DNA from: Hordeum vulgare subsp. vulgare
Lineage: Eukaryota; Streptophyta; Magnoliopsida; Poales; Poaceae
Assembly: GCF_904849725.1 (NCBI RefSeq)
Contig: NC_058521.1
Coordinates: 558,578,176-558,642,175, forward strand
Direction of reading: 5' to 3'
Length of the DNA stretch: 64,000 nt
The notes below the pieces were generated by a model. That model saw only the letters and a program-made list of their open reading frames with translations, was not told where the DNA came from and searched no databases. The position numbers and the translations under genes were made by a program. Shown here one piece after another: positions 34,162-45,332 of this stretch. Positions within the stretch are counted from its first letter, which is position 1, and each line of letters begins with the position of its first letter.

Positions 34162-35160
34162 TCACCAGTCCTAGTCTCCACACTACACGTGGAAGATCTA
34201 GTTGCTCCGCCATTCTGGTCACTTGCCTCGACCCCACCACCCTTGGGCACTCCCCATCCTCTCCCATGGGATGCTCCCCTATCTCTTCCTCAATGGCATC
34301 ACCAGCAGATAAGGTACTACCATCTTACCCCCATACCTTAGTGGAGAATCCAGCATTCATATATTAGTACATTATGAATTACAATTTTGTAGATGGATAG
34401 ATGGAACTGTTGGTTTTCGTTGTTATGTGTAGTATATTATGTGATGTATGTTAGCAAGTATATGGATAAGTTTAAATGTTTAATTGCTCATTTTGAATTT
34501 TGAGATTTTATATATTTAGACGTATAACAATTATTAATTTTACCTCTTATCTATTTTTATATGCCTAGAATAGAATATTTTGGTATATTACATAGCTAGG
34601 TGCATGGAGTTATGGTATGATACATAAAAAACTTAGATATAAGTTGGCAAGTTTTGGTTTAATCTACCAATTGATGGTCGACCGATTAATCCAGTTAGTA
34701 GGCCGATTCACCGATTAATCGCTACTCCCAAGCCGACCGAGCAGCTAGCAGTTACCGATTTCTTGAACAATGGATGCACCCAAAGCACTCCTACGGTATC
34801 CGGGAGTTGCACAATCTCATGGTCTAAGGAAACGATACTTGACATTAGAAAAAGTTTAGCATGCGAACAACATGATCTAGTGCTATGCTTAAGATTGGGT
34901 CTTGTCCATCACATCATTCCCCAATGATGTGATCCCGTTATCAGTGACGTCCAATGTCCATGATCAAGAAAGCATGATCATCTATTGATCAACGAGCTAG
35001 TCAACTAGAGGCTCACTAGGGACACATCGTGATCTATATATTCACACATGTATTACGGTTTCTGGTTAATACAATTATAGCATGAATAATAGATAATTAT
35101 CATGAACTGAAAATATAATAATAATAACTTTATTATTGCCTCTAGGGCATATTTCCAACA

Positions 35161-35239
35161 GTCTCCCACTTGCACTAGAGTTAATAATCTAGGTACATTG
35201 TGATGAATCGAACACCCATAGAGTTCTGGTGCTGATCAT
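35161..35239 (-). pseudogene. Copia pol tail and polypurine tract
   Basis: The reverse complement matches 4738-4836 of the plus-strand Angela (GATCAGCACCAGAACTC, then the stretch up to GTGGGAGAC). It is the last piece of the large Copia element between the CACTA insertion and the 3' LTR. CAT at 35237-35239 is the left target duplication of the CACTA. Confidence 0.92.
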
Positions 35240-35460
35240 CACTAGTGGGGACAGGGCCTATAGCCCCGGCCCGTAAGGGGCTTTAGTCCCGGTTCACCAA
35301 CCGGGACTAAAGGGGCGGGACTAAAGGCCTAACCTTTAGTCCCAGCCCTGTTCCAAGCCGGGACTAAAGGTTCTCCACGTGGGCGCCTCGGAGCGCCCTC
35401 AGGGGCAGGCCCTTTAGTCCCGGTTCTTTACACGGACCGGGACTAAAGAGTTTTAGATTT
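35240..35460. repeat. CACTA left subterminal repeats
   Basis: Several CTTTAGTCCCGG motifs lie in direct and inverted orientation. One pair (35281-35294 and 35299-35312) forms a perfect 14-bp hairpin with a four-base loop. In En/Spm-type elements such repeats bind the accessory transposition protein; that role is inferred here. Confidence 0.9.
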
Positions 35461-35657
35461 TGTTTATTTTTGGGTTTTAGGGTTTTAGGGTTTAGGTGTT
35501 CGGGAGATTAACGTGATGCCTCGTTTGGTGTTCGGGAATTAGTTTCCATATAATTCTAAATAGAAATAATTATGCACATATATATATATATATAAGATTA
35601 ACTTATCTTACAAGCGAGCATATATATACAATTATATGGAGATCTGAATTATCGGGA

Positions 35658-36380
35658 CTAGAGCCCGTCTATTCGATTACATGGACGAACATCAGTAATG
35701 GCCATAGCTACACTAAATCGTCCTTTGTCATCTATAGCTTCCGTTCTCAGAAAGGTCGCAAGCTCCTCTGCAATAGCAATCGCGCGTTGCTCTGGTAGGA
35801 CCTTCTCCCTCATGGCCGTGTACTATATAAGAAGAGGAGATGAATATGAATATCAATCATGATAACAAAGAATGACGGGTAAAAATAGAGGTGTGAATGT
35901 TCATTGCTTACGTCAATCTATAATCCTTGTGCTCAGAGGTAAACGTGCGAATGGTCTCGCAAACATAGTATCCGCATAGATGTGTCCCCCGTGGCTGCTG
36001 GTCGCACTTTATGAGAATAGAATATATATAATCAAAATAATAATCTAGCATCATAAATGTATTGAAAATAGAAGTATATCATACTACTACTTACCTGAGC
36101 CGCTCTAAAGGTCAGCTTCTCAGGCTCGATACCGGGAGTCACGCACTTGAACCGCTTCCAAACCCTGCCCGACAAGGATAATGATTTGCTAAGTTTTTCA
36201 TTAATTGATATATCAGAAAATCATCGAAAGAGACCGATAGAGCGCAAGAATGATTTAAATTACCCTTGGAGCATGTCCTGCAGGCTTTGGAACTGTTCCA
36301 AGGGTCTCGATAATGGGTCGAAGGCATCAACTCTTCCCCTATCAATTTGAATGTCCAACAGAATCCAATGGAAGCTGCAC

Positions 36381-36423
<43 letters not shown>

Positions 36424-39400
36424 ATATGTCAGTAACTTATCAATTACACTTATAAGTGAATGGACACAACAGAGTAAAGACCCTCGCCTGAAGTTGTATG
36501 GAAACAGTATGTGGTCACAGAAATTTTGATCTGTTAGAAACCTTAGAAGGTTTTCCTCCGTCTCCTTGGGTTTATCACTTAGCGTCGCTATATGTATTTT
36601 ATCTGGGTCAATAAACCCAATATTTAGGATGTTCCTATTTTTACAATCCAGAATCTTCATTCTACATAATAGAGTACAAGTTATATATAGACAATGAATT
36701 GAAATAACTAAACAAGTTATATGTAGACAACGAATTGAAAAACTTACAGACAATAGCAACTCATAAGCGATTTGTCGAGGGCGTCGGCATTGTACATCTG
36801 GAAGAGTTCATCAAAGTCGATATGGATTTCTTTGGGGCGGCCGTAGTACTCCCGTGGGACACTCACCACGATCATCGTTCTCCCATTCTTTGATTCACTT
36901 AAGTACCATGTATGCCAGTAACACATATTTGTTGGGAGAACATCTTTGCTGACCAAAGGCGCTCTCATGACAAACTGTGGCTTAGGGGCTACCACAGCCT
37001 TGGGTAACCTGTCATCTTGGGAAGCCAGAATGACTTCAACCGGGATACCCCATTCATCTGCCCACTTCTTTGCTAATTCCAAATCTTGCCCCTGCACCGG
37101 AGGGGGGACATTCTCGGGTAACACCCTGAGGGGTGGGATCGACTGTTTGGCCTGTTGTCCAAGCTGAGGAACGTCTGATATTTTTTTGCTTGTAGTTGAA
37201 CTTGATTTGCTCCCACTTGCACTTGCACGTGATCTGCTCTTTTTCACTTCCTTCTGCAATGTGCGTGTATAGTCATCAGGCTTATGGTGTAAGTCATACT
37301 GTGATGGAAGGGTCGTGAAGTATTTTGCAAATGCTATTTGCTTCTCGGTGTATTCCGGGCGGGGCTCGGGTTCCTTCTTTTTCATCTACGCATCATGGTG
37401 TTCCTTTGCTATCCTGGCGTTTTCTTCGGGGGTACGATCATAAGGTCTGATAGGAAGATTAGCATGAGGTACCTTTGGGAGGGGCGACGGTTTGCGCTTT
37501 GGGGGCCTCCGTCGCTTAGAAATCATCGGCGGAGCGTTCTTGCTGGCACGCTTCCGCTTAGTATCCGGAGCGGGCGGCGGCAGAGACGGACGATCCAAGT
37601 CCGACGGCGGTGATCGAGATGGACTCGTGTTGTGCTGGCCGACGTCATGTGGAGGGCTTGGAGGTAATGGTGGTGTAGGTGACCTGCGATGACTCGGAGG
37701 CCGTGTTGTCCTTGGGGCCGAGCCTGGAAGCTTGATGTAGTTCTTGTCCCATAGGATGACTCCACCCAGTACTTCTCCGAGTGTCCTCTCATCTTCGGGT
37801 CCAGCTATGTCGAGCTCCATATCATGAAACCCCGCCATGATTTCATCCACCCCGACTTTAGCAAAGCCAGCTGGAATCTCACGGCCATGCGAGCGTGCAT
37901 CAGGGCCAGAAGGTAAAGCTTGTCCGACGGCCACCTTCATGGATATGTTCTTGAATTTCTGATGGAGTTCACATGATGTTGACTCCTTGATTCCATCCAC
38001 GGGGTAGCCGGGACCGCCCTCTATCATTCTTCGTGCATCGTCGGACGGGGCCTCAGATTCAGCCACGCTGCTTTTCCACTTAGATGGGGCGCCGGTAATA
38101 TCAAATGCAGGATCTTCCTAGCGCGCTACTCCTCTAAGCTCATCAATCTGCTTCTCTTGCTCGTTAATCCTGGCAAGCAACTGGTTGAACGTGTCATTCT
38201 CCTCATCCTGCTGCCGCTTCTTTGCTCTCGCTCGCTTCTGTAAGTGTCTTGGTCTCTCGCAAACCCAAGCCACCACGGGTAAGAAGGACCGAAGCCTCGC
38301 GTTCGTCCTCCATGTTTGTCATTGCCGAGGACCAGTGTGAGCAAATCTTTCTCTCTATCTGCAGTGAACTTTCTTTTTCCCTCCTTAATTTCTTTCACTA
38401 TCTTTTTCCAATTCTCCCTGGGTATCCTAAGACCGTCACTGCAGATGAGGTCCCCTGTTTCTTCGTCGTACGAACCACCATGCGCAAGGAACTAATTTCT
38501 TGCTCTCAATTCCCACTCATCACGGAGTAGTTCAGGTACGATGCCTTTAGCTAGCAGATCTTGCTCTTTCTTATCCCACTTTGGGATGGCACTCTCATAG
38601 CCCCCTGGCCCCAGCTTGTGGTGATATTTTTCTTGTCGGCATTTTTCTTGTTCTTTTCTGATAATGCCTGGGCATCTTCTGACTCCTTGTACTCTTGAAA
38701 TGCCTTCCAGTGATTCACCTGCTTGGCTAGATACCCCTCGAATACTGGCACTTTCTTTGTCTTCAGATAGTTTTTCCATAGCTTCTTCTTCCAGCTACGG
38801 AACAGTTCGACCATCTTCTTTAGAGTCCACTGCTTGATTTTGGCCCTCAGTTTGTCTGCGGCGTCTTCATTCTCACATTCTGGCAGGTTGAAATGTGACA
38901 TGAGATCATTCCAAAGATTACCTTTGTACCTTTCGGCGACATAGTCACTATCGGCTGCCCCTTTGCGCTTGTTCCACTCCCGAACGCTAATCGGGACGTG
39001 ATCCCTAACGAGAACTCTGCATTGCTTCTTGAATGTGTCAGCAACATTCTTAGGAAGCTTGGGTTCGCCCGTAGGCAATATCACCTCAAAGGTGTAATGC
39101 GTCCATGCATCCAACTTTCTAGTCGGGCCTCGTTTCATAGCTTTGCTCGATGTGGAGGCCTAAGAGGGAGAAACATTCGTCAAATGAATGTATATGTGTA
39201 CAATATAGAGATATCTCCAATATTTTTCACATATTACAAGTGATTGTCGAACTTCATATCTATACCTTGCCGGACTTTATTATTTCTCCACCGGCTTCTC
39301 CATCAGTGGAGCTATCACCTTCTCCGTCATTGGACCTATCTCCTGCCCCATCGGCTTCGTCTTCGTGTCGGTCGACCTCCATTCCATATCTGGAGGGGTT

Positions 39401-39502
39401 TAGATATGACGACGGAGACTCAGCTAGTTCAACGTCGGGGTCGTCTTTGATTATATCTTCGAGAAGTTCTTCCTCTTCGAGGTTCCTGATATGTGGATCC
39501 AT
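35658..39502 (-). pseudogene. CACTA second gene: plant-transposase-like region fused to Ulp1 (C48) protease
   Basis: The start ATG at 39500-39502 opens an acidic exon (39502-39266) with donor AAG/GTATAG. The next exon from 39159 is in the same phase and carries a basic region like other CACTA accessory proteins (LWNDLMSHFNLPE, then GPGGYESAIPKWDK in a shifted frame). A Pro/Ser-rich linker and nuclear-type basic runs follow (37400-37650). The C-terminal part holds Ulp1 signatures in short exons: FIDPDKIHIATL (36480-36662), FHWILLDIQ with catalytic His (36264-36374), RGRVDAFDPLSRP with the candidate Asp, and QPRGTHLCGYYVC with the oxyanion Gln and nucleophile Cys (35912-35997). The frame ends at TAG 35658-35660. 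Frameshifts near 38500-38640 and an in-frame TAG at 37383-37385 make it a probable pseudogene. One intron (36480 side) appears to use a GC donor. Confidence 0.8.
36384..36427. repeat. (AT)n microsatellite in an intron of the Ulp1 gene
   Basis: About 22 AT dinucleotides with one interruption, lying between two protease exons. Confidence 0.9.
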
Positions 39503-41740
39503 AGTTCTGCAAAAAACGGACATTTGATTAACTAATAAACTAACAAACTATATAAGAGGGGTTGGAAACTTCGAAGTGTCGTTTTATATAGGAGGACCTT
39601 TAGTCCCGGGTCTTGGCTAGAACCTAAACTCTAAAATATGTCTAACGGATTCTCTTAACCTTTAAGGATTTAACAAAATGGCGACATTCTAGATGTGTAG
39701 AAAATGATCCTATTTTTCCTGATCTCATCTATCCTTCTATATGTCACATTGTCTAGTGTCAAAGGACTTTGTTGAACTTTGTACCAAAAAAGAATTATTC
39801 TATCAGGAACTCCGTTCCAAAACAACTTTAGTCCCGGGTCGTGGCTCCACCCGGGACTCCTAGATTTCTGCATAGTATTCAAAGTAGGAGTACTTTTCCA
39901 ATTTGAGCATTCAATAAGCAAAACCAAATCGTAAAATAAAGTAGTATTTAAATTAGCATGCATTCAATTATAAGCAAAACTACATCATCTCTTTTGTCCG
40001 TACATCGTCGAATATTCTCACTAATACTCCTCGAATACTATCATACATATAGCATCACTGATACAGCTAGAACCGTAGCGCCCGACGGGTATCGTCGCGG
40101 GCGGTGGACACCCAAAGAGAAGGAATCATCACAGGATCATAGCTCCAGTGAGATCCCCGAAGAACCTGCCAGGTATGCTCGAACCTGCCCTCCAACGCAA
40201 CCATGTAGCAACGGACGTGCTCATCCTCCTCGCTGACACGGTGACGTACCACCTCCGGGGTGTCCGAAAGCCTCGGCACCGTCACTGGCCCACGCGACCG
40301 CCACCAAACAAGGAGCGGGTCAACAACGGGCTAGCTCCTCACCAACCTACGCCCCCCGGAAGGTAGCACCTCCCAATACCAGCCGGGCGGAGCCCAGTCC
40401 CGGACACGGCCCCTCTGATCAAGCACGTGTCCTCCGCCGAGTCAACGACGAGGATGCGGGATAGGCATCGTAAAATGAACTAAAAAAATAAACTAGTTCT
40501 ATTAATTTTCTTGCTAAAAATAAACCATTAACACTTAAGCATATACAATAGCAAAATTAAACTATTAACACTTAAGCATATAAAATAGCAAAATTAAGCA
40601 ATAATCTAAGAAACACTAATTAAGCATCTATATACGTAGAAATGTCTTCTTCTTCTTCTTCTTCTTCTTCTTCTTCTTTCTTATTTTCTTCTCCGCTTCT
40701 TCTTCACCTTCTCTTCTTCTACTTCTCCTCTTCTTCTATTTTTCCTCTTCTTCTCCTCTCCTCCTCTTCTTATTCTCCTTTTTCTTCTTTTCTTCTCCTG
40801 CTCTTCTTATTTTCCTTTTTCCTAATCTTATTTTCTTATTTTTTTCACATTTCTTCTTCTTGTAACCCTAACCTAATTCTAAATATTACTAACTCTAATA
40901 ATCTAGCACAAACCTAATAACAATAGGAATTAAATGACAAAAAAATATATTTCTTTTTCTTCTTTTCTTCCCTTTTTCTTCTTTTCTTCTCCTTTTTTTT
41001 CCTTTCTTGTCCTTTTTCTTCCTTTCATTCCCTTTTTCTTCCTTTCTTCCCTTTTTCTTCGTTTCTTCTCCTTTTTCTTCTTTTCTTCTCCTTTTTCTTC
41101 TTTTCTTCCCTTTTTCTTCTCCTTTTTCTTCTTTTCTTCTCCTTTTTCTTCTTTCCTTCTCCTTTTTCTTCTTTCCTTCTACCGGCCGGAGTGTTGGGAG
41201 GAGGGGGCGGGGGGCTTACCGGCCGGAGGCGTCGACGACGGCGAGGAAGGCGTCGACGACGGCGGAGAGGAGGAGGACGGCGACGGCGAGGAGGATGGCA
41301 GGCGGCGGCGAGCAGGACGGCGGGCAGTCTGATGGCGTTGTCGAGTTCGTCGATGTGCCGCGCCGGGCAGGAGAACAAGGAAGAAGGAGAGAAGGAAATG
41401 CGATTTGGGTTGGAAATTTTCTAACTCCCGCTTATATAGGTGGATCTTTAGTCCCGATTCGGGGCTCGATCCGGGACTAAAGACCCCCTTTAGTCCGGGT
41501 GGAGCCACGACCCGAGACTAAAGGCCCTTTTTCGGCACACCAAAAGGCGGGAAGCAAGGGCCTTTAGTCCCGGTGCGAGCCCCGACCGGGACTAAAGTGC
41601 TCGGCAGGCAGCAGGCGAGGGGCTTTAGTCCCGGGTCGTGGCTCCACCCGGGACTAAAGCCCCTCCTCGGCTGCACGATAAGTTTAGTCCCACCTCGCCC
41701 AGCGAGGGTGACTAACACTTGTTTATAAGCCCTGTCGCAG
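39503..41740. other. CACTA intergenic region with internal CTTTAGTCCCGG clusters
   Basis: Scattered CTTTAGTCCCGG motifs occur near 39596 and 39828, and a dense cluster in both orientations lies at 41445-41700. Between them is a GC-rich block (about 40067-40440). Its minus-strand frame (72 aa, with VRCYMVALEGRFEHTWQVLRG) looks protein-like but cannot be named. Subterminal-type repeats this far inside suggest a second, rearranged element was absorbed. Confidence 0.55.
40645..41180. repeat. Pyrimidine-only tract (TTC/TTTTTCTTC repeats)
   Basis: A pure TTC run (40645-40680) is followed by CT-rich repeats of CCTTTTTCTTCTTTTCTTCT, broken at 40860-40935 by non-repetitive sequence. Ser/Phe/Leu-rich frames here are composition artefacts. 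Confidence 0.9.
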
Positions 41741-41830
41741 CATCTCCATCGAGCTCCTCTCTAAAGCAGGCTTACGGGGCTAAACTCATTGTAAATTTGA
41801 AAATTGAAACTATATTCGAAATTATGGAGA

Positions 41831-41880
41831 AAATTCAACCTGAATTCAAAGTGAGGTCACTTTGAATTTAAGTTGAATTT
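41831..41880. repeat. Near-perfect palindrome (about 24-bp arms)
   Basis: AAATTCAACCTGAATTCAAA and onward mirrors into TTTGAATTTAAGTTGAATTT with a core TCAAAGTGAGGTCACTTTGA. One arm differs from the other by a single base. Confidence 0.85.
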
Positions 41881-41984
41881 TTTCTATAAATTATCATATA
41901 GTTTCAATTTTTTTCTATTTTCAAAATTAATTATTTTGACTATCCAAACTATTATCTATTTTGTTATTTTCAATTAAAAACTAT

Positions 41985-44900
41985 GTTTATTAAAAATTCT
42001 TTTTGCATATTTGAGAATTTGACAAAACTATGAAAATGAAAAGTGTTTGAAATTGAATAACAGGGCTACGACAAAAACTGGATGCACTTCGTGTACAAAA
42101 CGGACATTCTCTCTCGAAGTATCAGGGTTTCGAACGAGAACTCATCTCTTACAAAGGGATTTCATTTTTTTGAACTTATTTGAACTCCATACTTTTTGTG
42201 TGTTCAAAATGCACCATTCAAAGGCACATCACAAAATTTCAACAATTTCTGACTTCATTTGGTATATTTCGTGCATTTACTTATTTTTTTTGAGCTAGTT
42301 GACCCTGAAATTGAAAAGCACTACAAATGAACTCTAAAAATGTTGAAAGTTGGCATGCTATCATCATTTCACCCACATAGCATGTGTTAAAAAGTTAAGA
42401 GGGCTACGACAAAAACTGGATGCACTTCGTGTACAAAACGGACAATCTCTCTCGAAGTATCAGGGTATCGAACGAGAACTCATCTCTTACAAAGGGATTT
42501 CATTTTTTTGAACTTATTTGAACTCCATACTTTTTGTGTGTTCAAAATGCACCATTCAAAGGCACATCACAAAATTTCAACAATTTCTGACTTCATTTGG
42601 TATTCTTCGTGCATTTACTTTTTTTCGAGCTAGTTGACCCTGAAATTGAAAAGCACTACAAATGAACTCTGAAAATTTTGAAAGTTGGCATGCTATCATC
42701 ATTTCACCCACATAGCATGTGTTAAAAAGTTGAGAGGGCTACGACAAAAACTGGATGCACTTCGTGTACAAAACGGACAATCTCTCTCGAAGTATCACGG
42801 TTTCGAACGAGAACTCATCTTTTACAAAGGGATTTCATTTTTTTGAACTTATTTGAACTCCATACTTTTTGTGTGTTCAAAATACACCATTCAAAGGCAC
42901 ATCACAAAATTTCAGCAATTTCTGACTTCATTTGGTATATTTCGTGCATTTACTTATTTTTTTTAAGCTAGTTGACCCTGAAATTGAAAAGCACTACAAA
43001 TGAACTATGAAAATGTTAAAAATTGGCATGCTATCATCATTTCACCCACATAGCATGTGTTAAAAAGTTAAGAGGGCTACGACAAAAACTGGATGCACTT
43101 CGTGTATAAAACGGACAATCTCTCTCGAAGTATGAGGGTTTCGAACGAGAACTCATCTCTTACAAAGGGATTTCATTTTTTTGAACTTATTTGAACTCCA
43201 TACTTTTTGTGTGTTCAAAATGCACCATTCAAACGCACATCACAGAATTTCAACAATTTCTGACTTCATTTGGTATTCTTCGTGCATTTACTTTTTTTTT
43301 TGAGCTAGTTGACCCTGAAATTGAAAAGCACTACAAATGAACTCTGAAAATTTTGAAAGTTGGCATGCTATCATCATTTCACCCACATAGCATGTGTTAA
43401 AAAGTTGAGAGGGCTACGACAAAAACTGGATGCACTTCGTGTACAAAACGGACAATCTCTCTCGAAGTATGAGGGTTTCGAACGAGAACTCATATCTTAC
43501 AAAGGGATTTCATTTTCTTGAACTTATTTCAACTCCATTATTTTTGTGTGTTCAAAATGCACCATTCAAAGGCACATCACCAAATTTCAACAATTTCTGA
43601 CTTCATTTGGTATTTTTCGTGCATTTACTTATTTTTTTTGAGCTAGTTGACCCTGAAATTGAAAAGCACTAGAAATGAACTCTGAAAATGTTGAAAGTTG
43701 GCATGCTATCATCATTTCACCCACATATCATGTGTTAAAAAGTTGAGAGGGCTACGACAAAAACTGGATGCACATCGTGTACAAAACGGACAATCTCTCT
43801 CGAAGTATCAGCGTTTTGAACGAGAACTCATCTCTTACAAAGGGATTTCATTTTTTGAACTTATTTGAACTCCATACTTTTTGTGTGTTCAAAATGCACC
43901 ATTCAAACGCACATCACAAAATTTCAACAATTTCTGACTTCATTTGGTATTCTTCGTGCATTTACTTTTTTTTTTGAGCTAGTTGACCCTGAAATTGAAA
44001 AGCACTACAAATGAACTCTGAAAATGTTGATAGTTGGAATGCTATCATCATTTCACCCACATAGCATGTGTTAAAAAGTTGAGAGGTCTACGATAAAAAC
44101 TGGATGCACTTCGTGTACAAAACGGACAATCTCTCTCGAAGTATCAGGGTTTCGAACGAGAACTCATATCTTACAAAGGGATTTCATTTTTTTGAACTTA
44201 TTTCAACTCCATTCTTTTTGTGTGTTCAAAATGCACCATTCAAAGGCACATCACCAAATTTCAACAATTTCTGACTTCATTTGGTATTTTTCGTGCATTT
44301 ACTTATTTTTTTTGAGCTAGTTGACCCTGAAATTGAAAAGCACTAGAAATGAACTCTGAAAATGTTGAAAGTTGGCATGCTATCATCATTTCACCCACAT
44401 ATCATGTGTTAAAAAGTTGAGAGGGCTACGACAAAAACTGGATGCACATCGTGTACAAAACGGACAATCTCTCTCGAAGTATCAGCGTTTTGAACGAGAA
44501 CTCATCTCTTACAAAGGGATTTCATTTTTTGAACTTATTTGAACTCCATACTTTTTGTGTGTTCAAAATGCACCATTCAAACGCACATCACAAAATTTCA
44601 ACAATTTCTGACTTCATTTGGTATTCTTCGTGCATTTACTTTTTTTTTTGAGCTAGTTGACCCTGAAATTGAAAAGCACTACAAATGAACTCTGAAAATG
44701 TTGATAGTTGGAATGCTATCATCATTTCACCCACATAGCATGTGTTAAAAAGTTGAGAGGTCTACGATAAAAACTGGATGCACTTCGTGTACAAAACGGA
44801 CAATCTCTCTCGAAGTATCAGGGTTTCGAACGAGAACTCATATCTTACAAAGGGATTTCATTTTTTTGAACTTATTTCAACTCCATTCTTTTTGTGTGTT

Positions 44901-45258
44901 CAAAATGCACCATTCAAAGGCACATCACCAAATTTCAACAATTTCTGACTTCATTTGGTATTTTTCGTGCATTTACTTATTTTTTTTGAGCTAGTTGACC
45001 CTGAAATTGAAAAGCACTAGAAATGAACTCTGAAAATGTTGAAAGTTGGCATGCTATCATCATTTCACCCACATATCATGTGTTAAAAAGTTGAGAGGGC
45101 TACGACAAAAACTGGATGCACATCGTGTACAAAACGGACAATCTCTCTCGAAGTATCAGCGTTTTGAACGAGAACTCATCTCTTACAAAGGTTTATTAAA
45201 ATTCTTTTTGCATATTTGATAATTTGACAAAACTATGAAAATGATAAGTGTTTGAAAT
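41985..45258. repeat. 337-bp tandem array with 674-bp higher-order period
   Basis: Units start with GGGCTACGACAAAAACTGGA at 42063, 42401, 42736, 43074, 43411, 43749, 44085, 44423, 44759 and 45097 (spacing 335-338), nine full units and a truncated tenth ending near 45190. Units 5, 7 and 9 share one set of variants and 6, 8 and 10 another, giving a 674-bp dimer repeat. A 69-residue plus-strand frame recurs at 43768 and 44442 for this reason and is not a gene. The array is bracketed by a shared phrase (TTCTTTTTGCATATTTGA) near 41998 and 45201. Confidence 0.95.
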
Positions 45259-45332
45259 TTAGTACATTCGATACATGCATTACATAAAGGGTTTAATACA
45301 TTATTACATTATTGCACCAATATTCCTATCTA

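Larger units (their letters stand above)
31096..34774. mobile_element. hAT-like DNA transposon in the Copia LTR
   Basis: Ends are CTGTTCAAGAATTCG and the inverted CGATTTCTTGAACAATGGA, sharing GTTCAAGAA in inverted orientation. They are flanked by TACACCCA (31088-31095) and TGCACCCA (34775-34782), an eight-base duplication with one change, as expected for hAT elements. Both subterminal regions repeat CCGATTAATCG words. No transposase was recognised, although ATGGCATCACCAGCAGATAAG followed by GTACTACC near 34290-34315 has the look of a short first exon. A deleted Angela and a small hAT MITE lie inside. Confidence 0.78.
29770..35160 (-). mobile_element. 3' LTR of the large Copia element (split by a hAT)
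   Basis: The LTR ends are TGTTGGGGATCGTAG at 29770 and GGGCATATTTCCAACA at 35160, and it is broken at 31096-34774. The undisturbed 5' LTR reads GATATACCCAAAGCACTCC at about 57836, which locates the insertion exactly. Without the insert it is about 1.7 kb. Confidence 0.94.

Noticed and set aside
40642..41480. Ser/Phe-rich frames of 90-160 residues
   Set aside because: They simply translate the pyrimidine tract and its GC-rich edge.
42047..44651. Repeated 69-83 residue plus-strand frames as a possible multigene cluster
   Set aside because: They recur only because of the 337/674-bp tandem array; the first unit has a shifted start and several units lack the frame.
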